64,000 nucleotides of DNA from Lachnospiraceae bacterium (GCA_017938405.1 JAGBBP010000003.1:1-64000); one strand, 5' to 3'; positions 1-8,221 are shown, counted from the first letter of the stretch. Translations and numbers: made by a program. The notes: generated by a model not told the origin, from the sequence alone.

Positions 1-252
1 CGGTGTCGCAGTCGGTTCCGGCGTTGCGGTCGGTGCAGGCGTTGCCGTCGGTTCCGGTGTCGCCGTCGGTTCCGAAGCCTTGGTTGGAGTATTCTCTTCC
101 ACATTCTCCGGTGCCTCCGTCGCAACCGCATCCGTTACCTTTCCCGGTTCGTTACCGTTCTCTGCCGCCGCATTTACCTTTCCGCAGCATACCGTTACAA
201 AAACAAGTGTCAACACTCCTACCATTGCCCATACTTTTCTCTTTTGTCTCAC
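1..252 (-). CDS. Secreted protein with Thr-Pro-rich linker, N-terminal part only
   Basis: The visible 84 residues start at a GTG that sits 5 bases after a GGAGGGG ribosome binding site; an in-frame ATG nine codons later has no comparable site. Residues 1-30 form a signal peptide (Arg/Lys-rich start, hydrophobic core ending near VNAAA). A CC pair inside the core (VTVCCGK) could be a lipobox variant, but it does not fit the consensus well. From about residue 60 the protein becomes a TPEPTATP-type low-complexity linker that runs off the window edge. The same linker style joins membrane or signal segments to extracellular domains in three other proteins here (kinase, giant protein, DUF6273 lipoprotein), so an exported domain probably lies beyond the edge. 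Function unknown. Confidence 0.75.
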   Translation of the reverse strand, partial: MRQKRKVWAMVGVLTLVFVTVCCGKVNAAAENGNEPGKVTDAVATEAPENVEENTPTKASEPTATPEPTATPAPTATPEPTATP

Positions 253-328
253 AATATCCCCTCCGTTTATCATAAACTTTTTGAAGATTTCTTCGTCACA
301 AATTATAGCACCTTTTTCCGCATTTTTC

Positions 329-829
329 TTATGCTTCCGGCATATTTTCATTTTGCAGATACATTAAAATATCAACAATAAAGTTATACATATATCTGCT
401 GTAATTTTCCTCTACCGCATCCTCTCCGCAAAACAGTATGACATTCGAATCATCTTCCATCGTTATAATAACCGAATCCCCCTGATAGCCTACGGCCCCG
501 ATCTGCTCATAAGGGACCTCTGCCACAAATTGCTCATCTTCCAGCCAGTGATAGATTCCCTTTTCCGTAAACACAATTCCGGCTTCTCCCTCCGCGTCTT
601 CATCCAATACGCTCATCACAACGATATCGTCACGATTGAAGCGTCTTCTGCAAATCGCGGTGGCCGTCACCGCCAAGTCATCCGATATTTGGGAAAAGGT
701 CAATATACAACTTCCGAGACCGTTTTTTGCACTCTCAACCAGAAGTCTTCTCAATCCGCTTGTTCCCGTCAAATCCATTTTCGTCAGCACATTTTTTGCC
801 AATCGGTCCATCATCGTATCCATACTCAT
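329..829 (-). CDS. Hypothetical protein, possible PH-like fold
   Basis: A 166-residue soluble protein with no signal or membrane segment. It has a clear GGAGG ribosome binding site 7 bases before ATG. The first 60 residues look helical. Residues about 85-140 alternate as short beta strands (IVFTEKGIYHW, VPYEQIGAVGY, SVIITMEDDSNVILFCG), the pattern of a small bacterial PH-like domain in which a basal strand reports a turned-on state at a membrane or partner. That assignment is inference from strand pattern only. It is divergent from the WYL regulator at 1015, with which it shares a 185-base intergenic region, and follows in the same direction as nothing recognisable. Confidence 0.7.
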   Translation of the reverse strand: MSMDTMMDRLAKNVLTKMDLTGTSGLRRLLVESAKNGLGSCILTFSQISDDLAVTATAICRRRFNRDDIVVMSVLDEDAEGEAGIVFTEKGIYHWLEDEQFVAEVPYEQIGAVGYQGDSVIITMEDDSNVILFCGEDAVEENYSRYMYNFIVDILMYLQNENMPEA

Positions 830-920
830 GTTTCTACCTCCGTTTTTATGTCTGTTGTTTTCTTGTTACACCCTTATATTAGCACAGTACTACGACAGAT
901 ATTGTCTTAGTAAAAAGAAT

Positions 921-949
921 TTTACTATTTTATAAAAAGATGATATAAT
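921..949 (+). promoter_or_regulatory. Promoter of the WYL regulator
   Basis: TTTACT at 921-926 and TATAAT at 944-949 with a 17-base spacer, about 65 bases before the start of the regulator gene. Confidence 0.7.
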
Positions 950-1014
950 AACAAAAAGACGATGTGACTTCTCACAAGATAGGATTCAATTATACTATAA
1001 AAAGGAGTGATTCC

Positions 1015-1986
1015 ATGAGCACCGAATTAAAAACCGACCGGGTATTGGATTTATTTTTCCGGGCATTAAAAGGAGAATATTTGTCCGCCAAAGAACTGGC
1101 GGAGCAGTACCGGGTTTCTCCCCGGAGTATTTCAAGAGATATTACCGCCCTCAAAGTGTTTCTTGCCGAACACCGGGACTCCTTCGGGCATGCGGAACTG
1201 GTTTACAGCTCAAGCAATCATTGTTACCATTTGGAAACCGAGCACTTCCTCAGCAATAAGGAACTGCTTGCCATCACAAAAATCCTCATCGGCTGTCGTC
1301 CTTTCAGTAACACAGAACTTTTGGAACTCATCCGCAAGCTGAAACTGCACACCTCGCCGAAGGACAAAGCAACCCTGGAGACCCTGATTCGCAACGAAAT
1401 GTATCACTATACTTCCGTTCACTTTGATTGTCCGAGCGTAATCGACAACCTTTGGATATTGACGGAACACATTACATCCAGGCGTCAGATTACCGTTTCC
1501 TATATCAAAATGGACCGCACCGCCGTAAAACACACGTTAAAGCCGGTGTCCGTTGTATTCAGCGAATATTATTTTTATTTAATTGCCTATGACACAGCCT
1601 ACGATGATGTTTCGTATCCCCGCTATTACCGCATCGACCGCATCACGGACATTGTGGCTCACCGTGAACATTTTAAACTGAAAAAGGAACAAGAAATCGA
1701 CGAAGGATTATTGCGAAACCAAAGTCAGTTCATGTGGCCGGGAAAATTACGGCGAATCCGTTTTGCCTTTTCCGGGCCCTCCGTACAGGCGATTCTGGAC
1801 CGGCTTCCCTCCTCCCGTATCGTAGAAATTACCGAGAATGCCTCCATCATCGAGGCGGAAGTCTACGGCGACGGAATCAAACTGTTTTTACTCAGTCAGG
1901 GTGCCTGGGTGAAAGTCCTGGCTCCGCAGGAGCTGGTAGAAGAAATGGCGGAAGTGACAAAACAAATGTGCCGACTCTATTCGTAA
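1015..1986 (+). CDS. WYL-domain transcriptional regulator with N-terminal HTH
   Basis: A 323-residue DNA-binding regulator of the YafY/DeoR-like type. The start chosen is the ATG behind AAAGGAG at about 1001; an upstream in-frame start at 964 lacks a binding site. Residues 5-60 form a winged HTH (YLSAKELAEQYRVSPRSISRDITAL). Residues about 150-240 fit the WYL domain (ITVSYIKMDRT...KPVSVVFSEYYFYLIAYD...YYRIDRITDI), with the C-terminal WCX-like extension after it. WYL domains bind ligands, often nucleic acid or nucleotides. The nearest gene is the divergent hypothetical at 329-829, a possible target; this is inference. Confidence 0.9.
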   Translation: MSTELKTDRVLDLFFRALKGEYLSAKELAEQYRVSPRSISRDITALKVFLAEHRDSFGHAELVYSSSNHCYHLETEHFLSNKELLAITKILIGCRPFSNTELLELIRKLKLHTSPKDKATLETLIRNEMYHYTSVHFDCPSVIDNLWILTEHITSRRQITVSYIKMDRTAVKHTLKPVSVVFSEYYFYLIAYDTAYDDVSYPRYYRIDRITDIVAHREHFKLKKEQEIDEGLLRNQSQFMWPGKLRRIRFAFSGPSVQAILDRLPSSRIVEITENASIIEAEVYGDGIKLFLLSQGAWVKVLAPQELVEEMAEVTKQMCRLYS

Positions 1987-2032
1987 CTTACATCTTCATC
2001 CGTTCTCCCCATCAGACAGATATTCCCAACAA

Positions 2033-2060
2033 AAAATCAGCCCCAACAAGGGCTGATTTT
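2033..2060. terminator. Bidirectional rho-independent terminator
   Basis: Perfect 11-bp stem (AAAATCAGCCC at 2033-2043, GGGCTGATTTT at 2050-2060) with a 6-base loop and T tracts on both sides. It lies between the convergent WYL regulator and the 155-residue protein gene. Confidence 0.9.
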
Positions 2061-2072
2061 CTTATATCCTAT

Positions 2073-2540
2073 CTATTGTGTCAACGTTTCTTCTCCCGCC
2101 TGGTATAACAGCGCATTACATTCATCCACCGTCATCTTTTGTTGCAGGCAATACATGCAAATGGTATCCCGCTTGCATCTGACATACAAATCGCTGACGC
2201 CGGCGGCCCGGAACATCCGGTTGGCTTCCTCCACCGTAAGCGGAAAACCGAAGGCCAGCTGCAAAAGCTTATCCCGTCTCGGTTTTTTCCTGCCGTCAAA
2301 AATCTGATATCCGTAGGTAGTATCCATCCCGGCATCCCGGATGACTTCCTTTTTCTGTTTTTGATATTTTGTTAAAAATTGCTCCAGCAACTCCGTCAAA
2401 GAAATCGATTCCATCTCTTCTTCGTTTTCCTTCGTAAACGCAAATACATCCTCCGCCTTCTGCAACTCATTTAATAACTCTTCTGTACTCTTCTCCACGT
2501 TATCCGACACCTCATGATAATTTTGATTCATGTACGTCAT
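2073..2540 (-). CDS. Small helical HTH-like protein next to a Ser/Thr kinase
   Basis: A 155-residue soluble protein. Residues 1-70 are acidic and probably coiled. Residues about 75-150 are helical with a repeated pattern that resembles an XRE-like HTH family seen in Clostridia: a basic loop with RRDKLLQLAFGFPLTVEEA, then a CKRDTICMYCL helix, then a final helix with NALLYQAG. It starts 81 bases after the stop of the transmembrane kinase and is co-oriented, so both are likely one transcription unit ending at the terminator at 2033. It could be the kinase's substrate or an effector that binds DNA; neither is shown by the sequence. The GAGG binding site lies 10 bases before the chosen ATG. Confidence 0.75.
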   Translation of the reverse strand: MTYMNQNYHEVSDNVEKSTEELLNELQKAEDVFAFTKENEEEMESISLTELLEQFLTKYQKQKKEVIRDAGMDTTYGYQIFDGRKKPRRDKLLQLAFGFPLTVEEANRMFRAAGVSDLYVRCKRDTICMYCLQQKMTVDECNALLYQAGEETLTQ

Positions 2541-2621
2541 CTTTTCATGACCTCTCTTTCATTTTAAATGATTTCTTTCTCAAAAGTCTCATGCTGGCAG
2601 CATAATACGTGGATTTTCTGT

Positions 2622-4382
2622 CTACGGGAGTTCCGGAAGCACTTTTATCGTTACCCATTCTTTTGTCCCGTCTGATAAAACAACCAATGTCCGTAACTCA
2701 CCGTTTTCCAAAAAGTTTTCCAATAAATTCTCCGTAAATTCCACCGCTCTTCCGTCATACAAAATCTTGTACAAGGAAGTATCCATTGCTTCTCCCCACT
2801 CCCACTGTACTTCCACGATTCGCTCGGAACGATCGTTTTGCACAATGCTGTGCAACTTAACGCCCTTTTCTCCCCGGTATTCCAGGAAATTATTCTCTAT
2901 GCAGGTATCGAAGCCTCGAAATTCGTCACTCTCCGCCACATAAACATAGACGGAATGTTCCCGGATTCCCTCGTCTCCCTCGAATCTCATTTGTATCACA
3001 AGCTGATAGAATCCATCCGCCAAACCGTCCATAAACTGTCCGTCGATATGACAAATTCCATCCTGTTCCCTTGCCTCCGTATCACTTAACCGCATCCATT
3101 CACTGGTCTGGTAGGAATACATAACTACGCCGATAAAGGACTCTCTCTCATCATCCAGCACGGAAGAGCTGGTCAATAAGTCCGCTTTCTGCATACGGTC
3201 TTTAAAATAGTACTGTACATAGGCACTGCTATTGGCAATCTGCTTTTTCAAAACAGAAATCCGAAGCGGTTCCCCCTCTTCTTCCCTGCACTCCGGAAAA
3301 TCTGCGGTTTTAACCGGCCCACCGTAATCCGCATAAGTTCTCCGCACCACCGTCACTCCCAAATCCACCGGCAACAGACCCGGTGTCGCTTCCGAAGACT
3401 CCTCCGGCTCCGGTGTGGCTGTAGTAACCGGTGTAGGTGCTACGGTAGGTGTCGGCTTAGATGTCGGTGTTGCCTTAGGTGTGGGCGTCGGCTTTGGCGT
3501 CGGTGTCAGGGTCGGCGCTACCGTAGGCGTCGGGGCCGTGGTAGACGTAGGCACCGGCGTAGAGGTCAGATTTGCGTTTACTTCCTTCTCTTTTCTCCCA
3601 TTGCATGCTTTTATGACTATCCCGCCGATACAAAGCACCAACAGCACACCTAATACAATACCTATTTTCTTCCAAAGGTTTCCTTCGGCGCGCTCAATAT
3701 TTTTTAATTCCTTCTGGACTTCTTCCACCGTCTGATATCTGCTTTCCGGTGCAAACAAAGTACAGGTTTCCACAATCTTTTTCCACCGTCGATTCCTTTC
3801 CGCAGAACGAAACTTCGGAAACATCCCCAGCACCACTCCCAGGGAATAAATATCGCTTCTGCGGTCCGTCTGGGAAAAACCGTACTGCTCCGGAGCCGCA
3901 TACTTTTCGGTCCCCAACAGTCTGGTATCACTATCCGATTCCTCCTTGTACACTCTGGAGGAATCAAAATCAATTAGTTTTACCCGTCCCTGGGAATTGA
4001 TGATTACATTGGAAGGTTTCACATCCCTGTGAATCACCGGCGGAACGTGATTGTGTAACACTTTCAATGCCTCACAAAGCTGTTGCGCCACCGATACATA
4101 TTCAAACTCCGTAAGAGCCCGGTTCTGCAGATATTCGGACAATAATTCGCCTTCGATGTACTCCTCCGCAACAACCAAACCCTCGTCCGTCTCTTCCACT
4201 TCATAAATCTGCGGGATATAAGCACAGGGCATGGTTTGTAATGTCTCAAACACACTTTTATTTCCGTGTTTTAACTTCTTTACAATGACCGGGAACTCAT
4301 ACCCCGCCACCTTGGCAAGATACACGTTTCCCTTATTCGATTGTTTGATTACCGAAATAATCTCGAATTGTATCTTCGCCAT
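2622..4382 (-). CDS. Transmembrane Ser/Thr protein kinase with extracellular domain
   Basis: A 586-residue PknB-type kinase. The start is the ATG behind AGGAGA at about 4393; a longer frame to 4529 has no binding site and would read through the terminator at 4438. Kinase domain about 1-235: VIVKKL supplies the ATP-binding lysine, HRDVKPSN the catalytic loop, DFD replaces the usual DFG, and GTEKYAAPEQ is the activation-segment anchor. A single membrane helix follows (about 240-262), then a TPTPTP linker (about 275-325), then a roughly 250-residue outside domain with no PASTA repeats and no match I recognise. The N-lobe is short and the glycine loop is degenerate (KQSNKGNVYLAK). It probably senses an envelope signal; signal and substrate are unknown. 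Confidence 0.92.
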   Translation of the reverse strand: MAKIQFEIISVIKQSNKGNVYLAKVAGYEFPVIVKKLKHGNKSVFETLQTMPCAYIPQIYEVEETDEGLVVAEEYIEGELLSEYLQNRALTEFEYVSVAQQLCEALKVLHNHVPPVIHRDVKPSNVIINSQGRVKLIDFDSSRVYKEESDSDTRLLGTEKYAAPEQYGFSQTDRRSDIYSLGVVLGMFPKFRSAERNRRWKKIVETCTLFAPESRYQTVEEVQKELKNIERAEGNLWKKIGIVLGVLLVLCIGGIVIKACNGRKEKEVNANLTSTPVPTSTTAPTPTVAPTLTPTPKPTPTPKATPTSKPTPTVAPTPVTTATPEPEESSEATPGLLPVDLGVTVVRRTYADYGGPVKTADFPECREEEGEPLRISVLKKQIANSSAYVQYYFKDRMQKADLLTSSSVLDDERESFIGVVMYSYQTSEWMRLSDTEAREQDGICHIDGQFMDGLADGFYQLVIQMRFEGDEGIREHSVYVYVAESDEFRGFDTCIENNFLEYRGEKGVKLHSIVQNDRSERIVEVQWEWGEAMDTSLYKILYDGRAVEFTENLLENFLENGELRTLVVLSDGTKEWVTIKVLPELP

Positions 4383-4437
4383 AAAATTTATCTCCTGTTT
4401 ATGATACAGTTCTCTGTAATATTGCTCGGACAAACAA

Positions 4438-4471
4438 AACCTCAGCGGACCTGTTTCATTCCGCTGAGGTT
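4438..4471 (-). terminator. Rho-independent terminator of the helicase gene
   Basis: Stem AACCTCAGCGG (4438-4448) with CCGCTGAGGTT (4461-4471). Read on the minus strand it is followed by GTTTTGTTTG. It lies 70 bases past the helicase stop and before the kinase binding site. Confidence 0.8.
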
Positions 4472-4541
4472 TATTATAACACTGTTTTATGAAATAATCT
4501 ATAGAAAATATCTGTCTTTCCCTGCGCAAAACTCCTATTTT

Positions 4542-7500
4542 CTACGCAAAAAGCTTATACAACCGCAGATTCTCTTCGTTATTTCCGCCGAATAAAACAG
4601 AGTAGTCAATCCGGGATTCCTTTTCCGCGCTAATATACTGTCCGTACATTCCCACACTGCAGAAGGAGACGGTATGCTCTGCGGAAACCGCAATGCCGTA
4701 TCCTTTTTGGGAAAGCAGCAACGGCATCCGCTTTTTCTTTCCGCCGATGGAGATATAACGTGCTTTTCCGTTGACCGGCTCCAAATCCCTGTCCAGAATT
4801 CCTTTTGCAACGATTCGTTCATTCTTGGCCCATTCAAAATAAGTCCATGTTTTTAAAAGATCCGGCTCTATCTGACGAGGCTCTTTTCCGGATTCTTTGA
4901 AAAGAAGCGTTCCTTTCGTATCATAAAATGCAACCGCACCGCTCTTTTTCTCTACCCGGACCACCAGCTTTTTCGTAGCAATCTCGTATACGGTTGCGTT
5001 TTCTTTCGTGACAAACGAAACCTTCTTCTCGCCCGTATACTTTATACTTCCGTCCCCAAAAGAATCCACCTGTCCTCTGACAAACTGTACCCGTACAATT
5101 TCTTCCGCAAGCGGCGTTACCCGGAGGATTCCGTAACTGCTCACAAAATCCACAAACTGTTTTCCCTTCTTTACCCAGCGCACGCCGCAATCAATCCGAC
5201 CGTGTCCTTTCGGTGTCAGCTTCTCCTTTTCCACCACCGTATTGAACAGGTACGGAGATGTATTCATTTCCGGATTGTTTTCCGGGGCCTCTGTTCCTTT
5301 TTCCTTTGGATTATGTACCGTTTTCCCGACTGCCTGTTCTTGTGTCGGTTTTCCTGCCGCTTCCTCCGTCTTTTTCTCCTGATTCAGCCCGTACCGTTTT
5401 GTCGTCCGTTCCAATATCCGGGCCAGCTCGTCCTGCTTTTTTTCTTCTGTAATCTTCGGAACCACACGGGCCGTAGCTACCCGTAAGGTGTCTTGCTGTT
5501 TTTCTAAAGAGTGCAGTCTTTTTTCTTCCGACACAGGGGTTGCAATCAGTTCCGTCAAATCATTTTGATGCACCACCGCCAGTTCATGCAAGGCTCTGGT
5601 GGCCGCCACATACAACAGCTTTACATACTGATCCTCCGCCGGATAATTCGCCTTGGATGGGTGATACAATAATACCGCATCAAATTCCAATCCCTTCGTA
5701 TATTCCACCGGAAGAACCATGACTCCCTCGTCAAACACGGCAGTCTCCGGATTATTATCCGCAAGAGGCATCACTTTTCCTAGCATCCCGGTCACTTCCG
5801 CCGCTTCTTTTTCGTCGGCACAGATGACCGCAATGGTTCCGTGGCCTTCCTTCTTCCATCCTTCAATGATATCTACCGTCGCCCGGTTCATTTCCTCTTC
5901 CGTATCATAGGCGGACAAACTCACCGGATTGCCATGACGCAAAATCGGCTCTGCCGGATAAATGGAAAAACTGCCGTGACGCAGAATCTCCGTGGCAAAT
6001 TCCGAGATTTCCACCGTATTACGGTAACTCTTTTTCAAAATCCCGAAATTATCATAATCTCCGGTGAGAATGAGCTTACGAAGTTCCTCCCAATCGTTTA
6101 ACCCGTAACCGTAATGGATATTCTGGGAAACGTCTCCCATAATCGTATAGGTACAACCTCTGAGACAATAGGCAAGGGACGCATATGCCATCATACCGAA
6201 ATCCTGGGCCTCATCAATAATCACATGGGACGCTTCCCGAATCGGGTCGATTTCCTTCACCCTCTTGTACAAATAAGCCAGTGCCGCCAGGTCATACACA
6301 TCGTATTTTCCCGGCTCCACGAAAATATGACTGCCGGCTTTTCTCTGCTCTTTCAAAAACTTTTCGTACAAGTCGAACAAAGAACCCTTCCATTCATCCC
6401 TGCCGAAATGTACTTTACAGTTTCTTTTCAGCTCTTTTTTCTCCTCCGGCGTATAAGAAACCGACTTTCCGGTGAGTTCGTTTTCCAGTTTCCCCAACAA
6501 CCATTCGTTCAGCGCATTAATTTTTGCCTGCACGGACATCTGCGGATTACTCTTTCTGTAATTTTCGATGGACTTCTGCTCCAAAAGAACCGTTCCGTTT
6601 TTCTCAATCACCACCGATTCCGTGGGTATTATGTTTGTTTCGTACTCTTCACAAAAGGCTTCCAGCTTATGAAACCACGCATACTCGCCTTTCCGATGTG
6701 CCTCTTTGTCATTGGGATTCGTCGCCACGATTTTGTACTTTTTATCGTCCCACTCCTCATAAAGCAAGCGGGTAAACAACTGCTCCATGGTCATCTGGGA
6801 AACCCCGTATACATCCAATTCCGGCAGAACGCCGGTAATATAATTCAATAAAATCCGGTTACTTCCCACGATATAAAAATCCACCGGACGGAACTGCTCA
6901 TAATTGTACAAAATATAAGAAATCCGGTGCATTGCCACGGTGGTTTTACCGGAGCCCGCCACACCCTGCACAATCAGATTCGTCTTCGGAGACATACGGA
7001 TTATGGCATTTTGTTCTTTCTGTATGGTACCGATAATTTCTCCCAAGACAGCCTTTTTACTCTTTGCCAGATACTTTGTAAGAAGATCGTCGTTTGCCAC
7101 AATATCCGAATCAAAGAAATCAATCAGTTTGTCCTCTTCTATCTCGTAAGTACGCTTCCGAAACAAATCAATCTCATGAATTCGTGTCTCATCTTCTGTA
7201 GTATCTTTCACCTCGTACGTACAAGTACCCAGAGAATTTTCATAGTACACCGATGCAATGGGCGCTCTCCAGTCAATGACTAACGGTTCCACTCCGTCCT
7301 CCGAGATACCGACACGGCCCACGTAATAGGATTCCGGTTCCGCAAACTCCGCCGTCTTGAAATCGATTCTGCCGAAATACGGCTTCTTCCGGGCTTTCAT
7401 CCCCCGAACCAATTCCCGGTTACTTTCCTGATATAAAGCCTCCGTATTGTTCCATAATGCCTGTGCTTCTTTGTCTCTGGAGTCAAAGTTTTCCAACATT

Positions 7501-7625
7501 TCCTTCAGTTGCTCCGATAACCCCTCCTGCCGTTTCTCCGTCCGTTCCAGATTGTTCTGTGCAACTTTCAGGATTCTACTAAGCTGCTTCTCTTCTTCTT
7601 TCCTACCGGTTCCGAGTACTTTCAT
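4542..7625 (-). CDS. HelD-like UvrD-family helicase fused to a GH31 N-terminal-like domain
   Basis: A 1027-residue protein; the ATG behind AAGGAG is preferred over a TTG 23 codons upstream. Residues 1-700 match HelD (RNA-polymerase recycling, UvrD/SF1 family): N-terminal coiled coil, EPLVIDWRAPIASVYYE, Walker A GVAGSGKTT near 222, VIIDEAQDFG near 470, and VAATRALHELAVVH near 675. After a charged linker (about 705-785) comes a domain of about 240 residues with the pattern of the GH31 N-terminal galactose-mutarotase-like domain: a beta-rich start, ILDRDLEPVNG, MPLLLSQKGYGIAVSAEH, and a DYSVLFGG near the end. The GH31 catalytic barrel is absent. Nothing in the gene suggests a frameshift. The carbohydrate-type domain on a polymerase-recycling motor is odd; its role is unknown. 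Confidence 0.85.
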   Translation of the reverse strand: MKVLGTGRKEEEKQLSRILKVAQNNLERTEKRQEGLSEQLKEMLENFDSRDKEAQALWNNTEALYQESNRELVRGMKARKKPYFGRIDFKTAEFAEPESYYVGRVGISEDGVEPLVIDWRAPIASVYYENSLGTCTYEVKDTTEDETRIHEIDLFRKRTYEIEEDKLIDFFDSDIVANDDLLTKYLAKSKKAVLGEIIGTIQKEQNAIIRMSPKTNLIVQGVAGSGKTTVAMHRISYILYNYEQFRPVDFYIVGSNRILLNYITGVLPELDVYGVSQMTMEQLFTRLLYEEWDDKKYKIVATNPNDKEAHRKGEYAWFHKLEAFCEEYETNIIPTESVVIEKNGTVLLEQKSIENYRKSNPQMSVQAKINALNEWLLGKLENELTGKSVSYTPEEKKELKRNCKVHFGRDEWKGSLFDLYEKFLKEQRKAGSHIFVEPGKYDVYDLAALAYLYKRVKEIDPIREASHVIIDEAQDFGMMAYASLAYCLRGCTYTIMGDVSQNIHYGYGLNDWEELRKLILTGDYDNFGILKKSYRNTVEISEFATEILRHGSFSIYPAEPILRHGNPVSLSAYDTEEEMNRATVDIIEGWKKEGHGTIAVICADEKEAAEVTGMLGKVMPLADNNPETAVFDEGVMVLPVEYTKGLEFDAVLLYHPSKANYPAEDQYVKLLYVAATRALHELAVVHQNDLTELIATPVSEEKRLHSLEKQQDTLRVATARVVPKITEEKKQDELARILERTTKRYGLNQEKKTEEAAGKPTQEQAVGKTVHNPKEKGTEAPENNPEMNTSPYLFNTVVEKEKLTPKGHGRIDCGVRWVKKGKQFVDFVSSYGILRVTPLAEEIVRVQFVRGQVDSFGDGSIKYTGEKKVSFVTKENATVYEIATKKLVVRVEKKSGAVAFYDTKGTLLFKESGKEPRQIEPDLLKTWTYFEWAKNERIVAKGILDRDLEPVNGKARYISIGGKKKRMPLLLSQKGYGIAVSAEHTVSFCSVGMYGQYISAEKESRIDYSVLFGGNNEENLRLYKLFA

Positions 7626-7756
7626 TTGACTGTTCTCCTTCTCTTTCCGACATTTTGCACATCCCGTCACGAACATTAATTTCCCGTCGCACAATCATTC
7701 TAGCATTTTTTTGAAAAAAGGTATAGACTTGTAATAAAATTTGTTGTATAATACAC

Positions 7757-7795
7757 AATGAGGTGTGCGTAAAAATACGTACACCTCATTTTTTT
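7757..7795 (+). terminator. Hairpin with T tract just outside the rlmH remnant
   Basis: Stem AATGAGGTGT(G)CGTA at 7757-7771 with TACGTACACCTCATT at 7776-7790 (14 of 15 pairs), followed by seven T on the plus strand. It lies directly downstream of the partial rlmH 3' end at 7794-7815 when read on the minus strand, so it may be the original terminator of rlmH. The stretch 7626-8019 holds this hairpin, the att-like repeat, a second hairpin and the toxin promoter; I see no other gene in it. Confidence 0.65.
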
Positions 7796-7797
7796 AC

Positions 7798-7815
7798 TTA
7801 TGATACGGTTCGCCG
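7798..7815 (-). repeat. Left att-like copy of the rlmH 3' end
   Basis: TTATGATACGGTTCGCCG. On the minus strand the frame reads G-E-P-Y-H-K-stop, the same last six residues as RlmH at 9346, with only synonymous third-base differences (GGC/GGT, CAT/CAC, AAG/AAA) and TAA instead of TAG. The pairing matches 16 of 18 bases with 9350-9367 in the same orientation. It carries TATCATAAGTAA, which is like the core of staphylococcal SCC attachment sites (established knowledge). Confidence 0.75.
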
Positions 7816-7837
7816 TAACAGTTTTTCGGAGCAGTAA

Positions 7838-7866
7838 AACCTCAGTGGAGTATATACACTGAGGTT
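7838..7866 (-). terminator. Hairpin inside the insert
   Basis: Perfect 10-bp stem AACCTCAGTG (7838-7847) with CACTGAGGTT (7857-7866). On the minus strand it is followed by TTTTACTG, so it could stop transcription leaving the insert leftwards. It resembles the terminator at 4438 in stem and flank. Confidence 0.5.
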
Positions 7867-7925
7867 GCATGAACACATCCGCTCATTCTTTTATCGAATA
7901 TTTGTTCTGTTTATCATATTTTACC

Positions 7926-7954
7926 TTGAACTTTTGTTCTGTTTGTGCTATAAT
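7926..7954 (+). promoter_or_regulatory. Toxin promoter
   Basis: TTGAAC at 7926-7931 and TATAAT at 7949-7954, spacer 17 bases. Predicted transcription starts near 7961, giving a leader of about 60 bases before the toxin ATG. Confidence 0.8.
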
Positions 7955-7983
7955 ATTCTTAAGCAACCGTGTACAAGGTGTTA

Positions 7984-8012
7984 GCCTCCCGTACTAGAGA
8001 TAGAAGGGAGGT
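7984..8012 (+). promoter_or_regulatory. Leader hairpin that hides the toxin ribosome binding site
   Basis: GCCTCCC at 7984-7990 can pair with GGGAGGT at 8006-8012, which is the ribosome binding site of the toxin. Sequestering the binding site in the full-length mRNA is a known property of type I toxin mRNAs. Confidence 0.65.
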
Positions 8013-8019
8013 GGTGCCA

Positions 8020-8118
8020 ATGATGACTGCATACGAAACGCTTTCTCTAATGATTGCATTCGCCATGATGCTCATTGCACTGCTTGCCTACATAGATAGG
8101 AACAACAAGCAAAAATAA
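8020..8118 (+). CDS. Putative holin-like type I toxin peptide
   Basis: A 32-residue peptide with a hydrophobic membrane segment (residues about 8-24, LSLMIAFAMMLIALLAY) and a charged tail (IDRNNKQK). The shape, the TAYETLSLMIAF start and the YID-plus-basic tail fit the Hol_Tox family of Gram-positive small toxins, which insert in the cell membrane. The binding site GGGAGGT lies 8 bases before ATG. The gene ends in a hairpin (8119-8160) that is covered by an antisense transcript from the opposite strand, as in TxpA/RatA-like modules. The gene is far shorter than usual annotation cut-offs and easy to miss. Confidence 0.8.
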   Translation: MMTAYETLSLMIAFAMMLIALLAYIDRNNKQK

Positions 8119-8215
8119 ATAACCTCACCTATGTACTTAGCCCGTCGTAGGTGAGGTTATCATTAACCAAACATTCGAGAGGTTAACCACCTTGTGTGGC
8201 GGTTGCTCTCTTTAT
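8113..8215 (-). ncRNA. Antisense antitoxin RNA of the holin-like toxin
   Basis: A consensus minus-strand promoter (8222-8250) should start an RNA near 8215. It runs through a hairpin (GAGAG...CTCTC, about 8177-8211) and ends at the stem 8148-8160/8119-8131, followed on this strand by TTATTTATTTTTG. The RNA of roughly 100 bases is complementary to the 3' end of the toxin mRNA, including the last codons. This is the layout of RatA-type antitoxins; the exact ends are inferred. Confidence 0.7.
8119..8160. terminator. Shared terminator of toxin mRNA and antisense RNA
   Basis: Perfect 13-bp stem ATAACCTCACCTA (8119-8131) with TAGGTGAGGTTAT (8148-8160), starting at the toxin stop codon. Confidence 0.8.
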
Positions 8216-8221
8216 ATTTTG

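Noticed and set aside
3415-3735. A plus-strand frame rich in Gly-Val (also at 19076-19789 and near 80-275).
   Set aside because: They are the complement of Thr-Pro repeat linkers in real minus-strand genes; no binding site or promoter of their own.
7725-7795. A promoter-like TAGACT/TATAAT pair on the plus strand (spacer 16) ending in a hairpin with seven T.
   Set aside because: The transcript would be only about 35 bases of hairpin. The -35 is poor, so I treat the hairpin as a terminator, not a small RNA gene.
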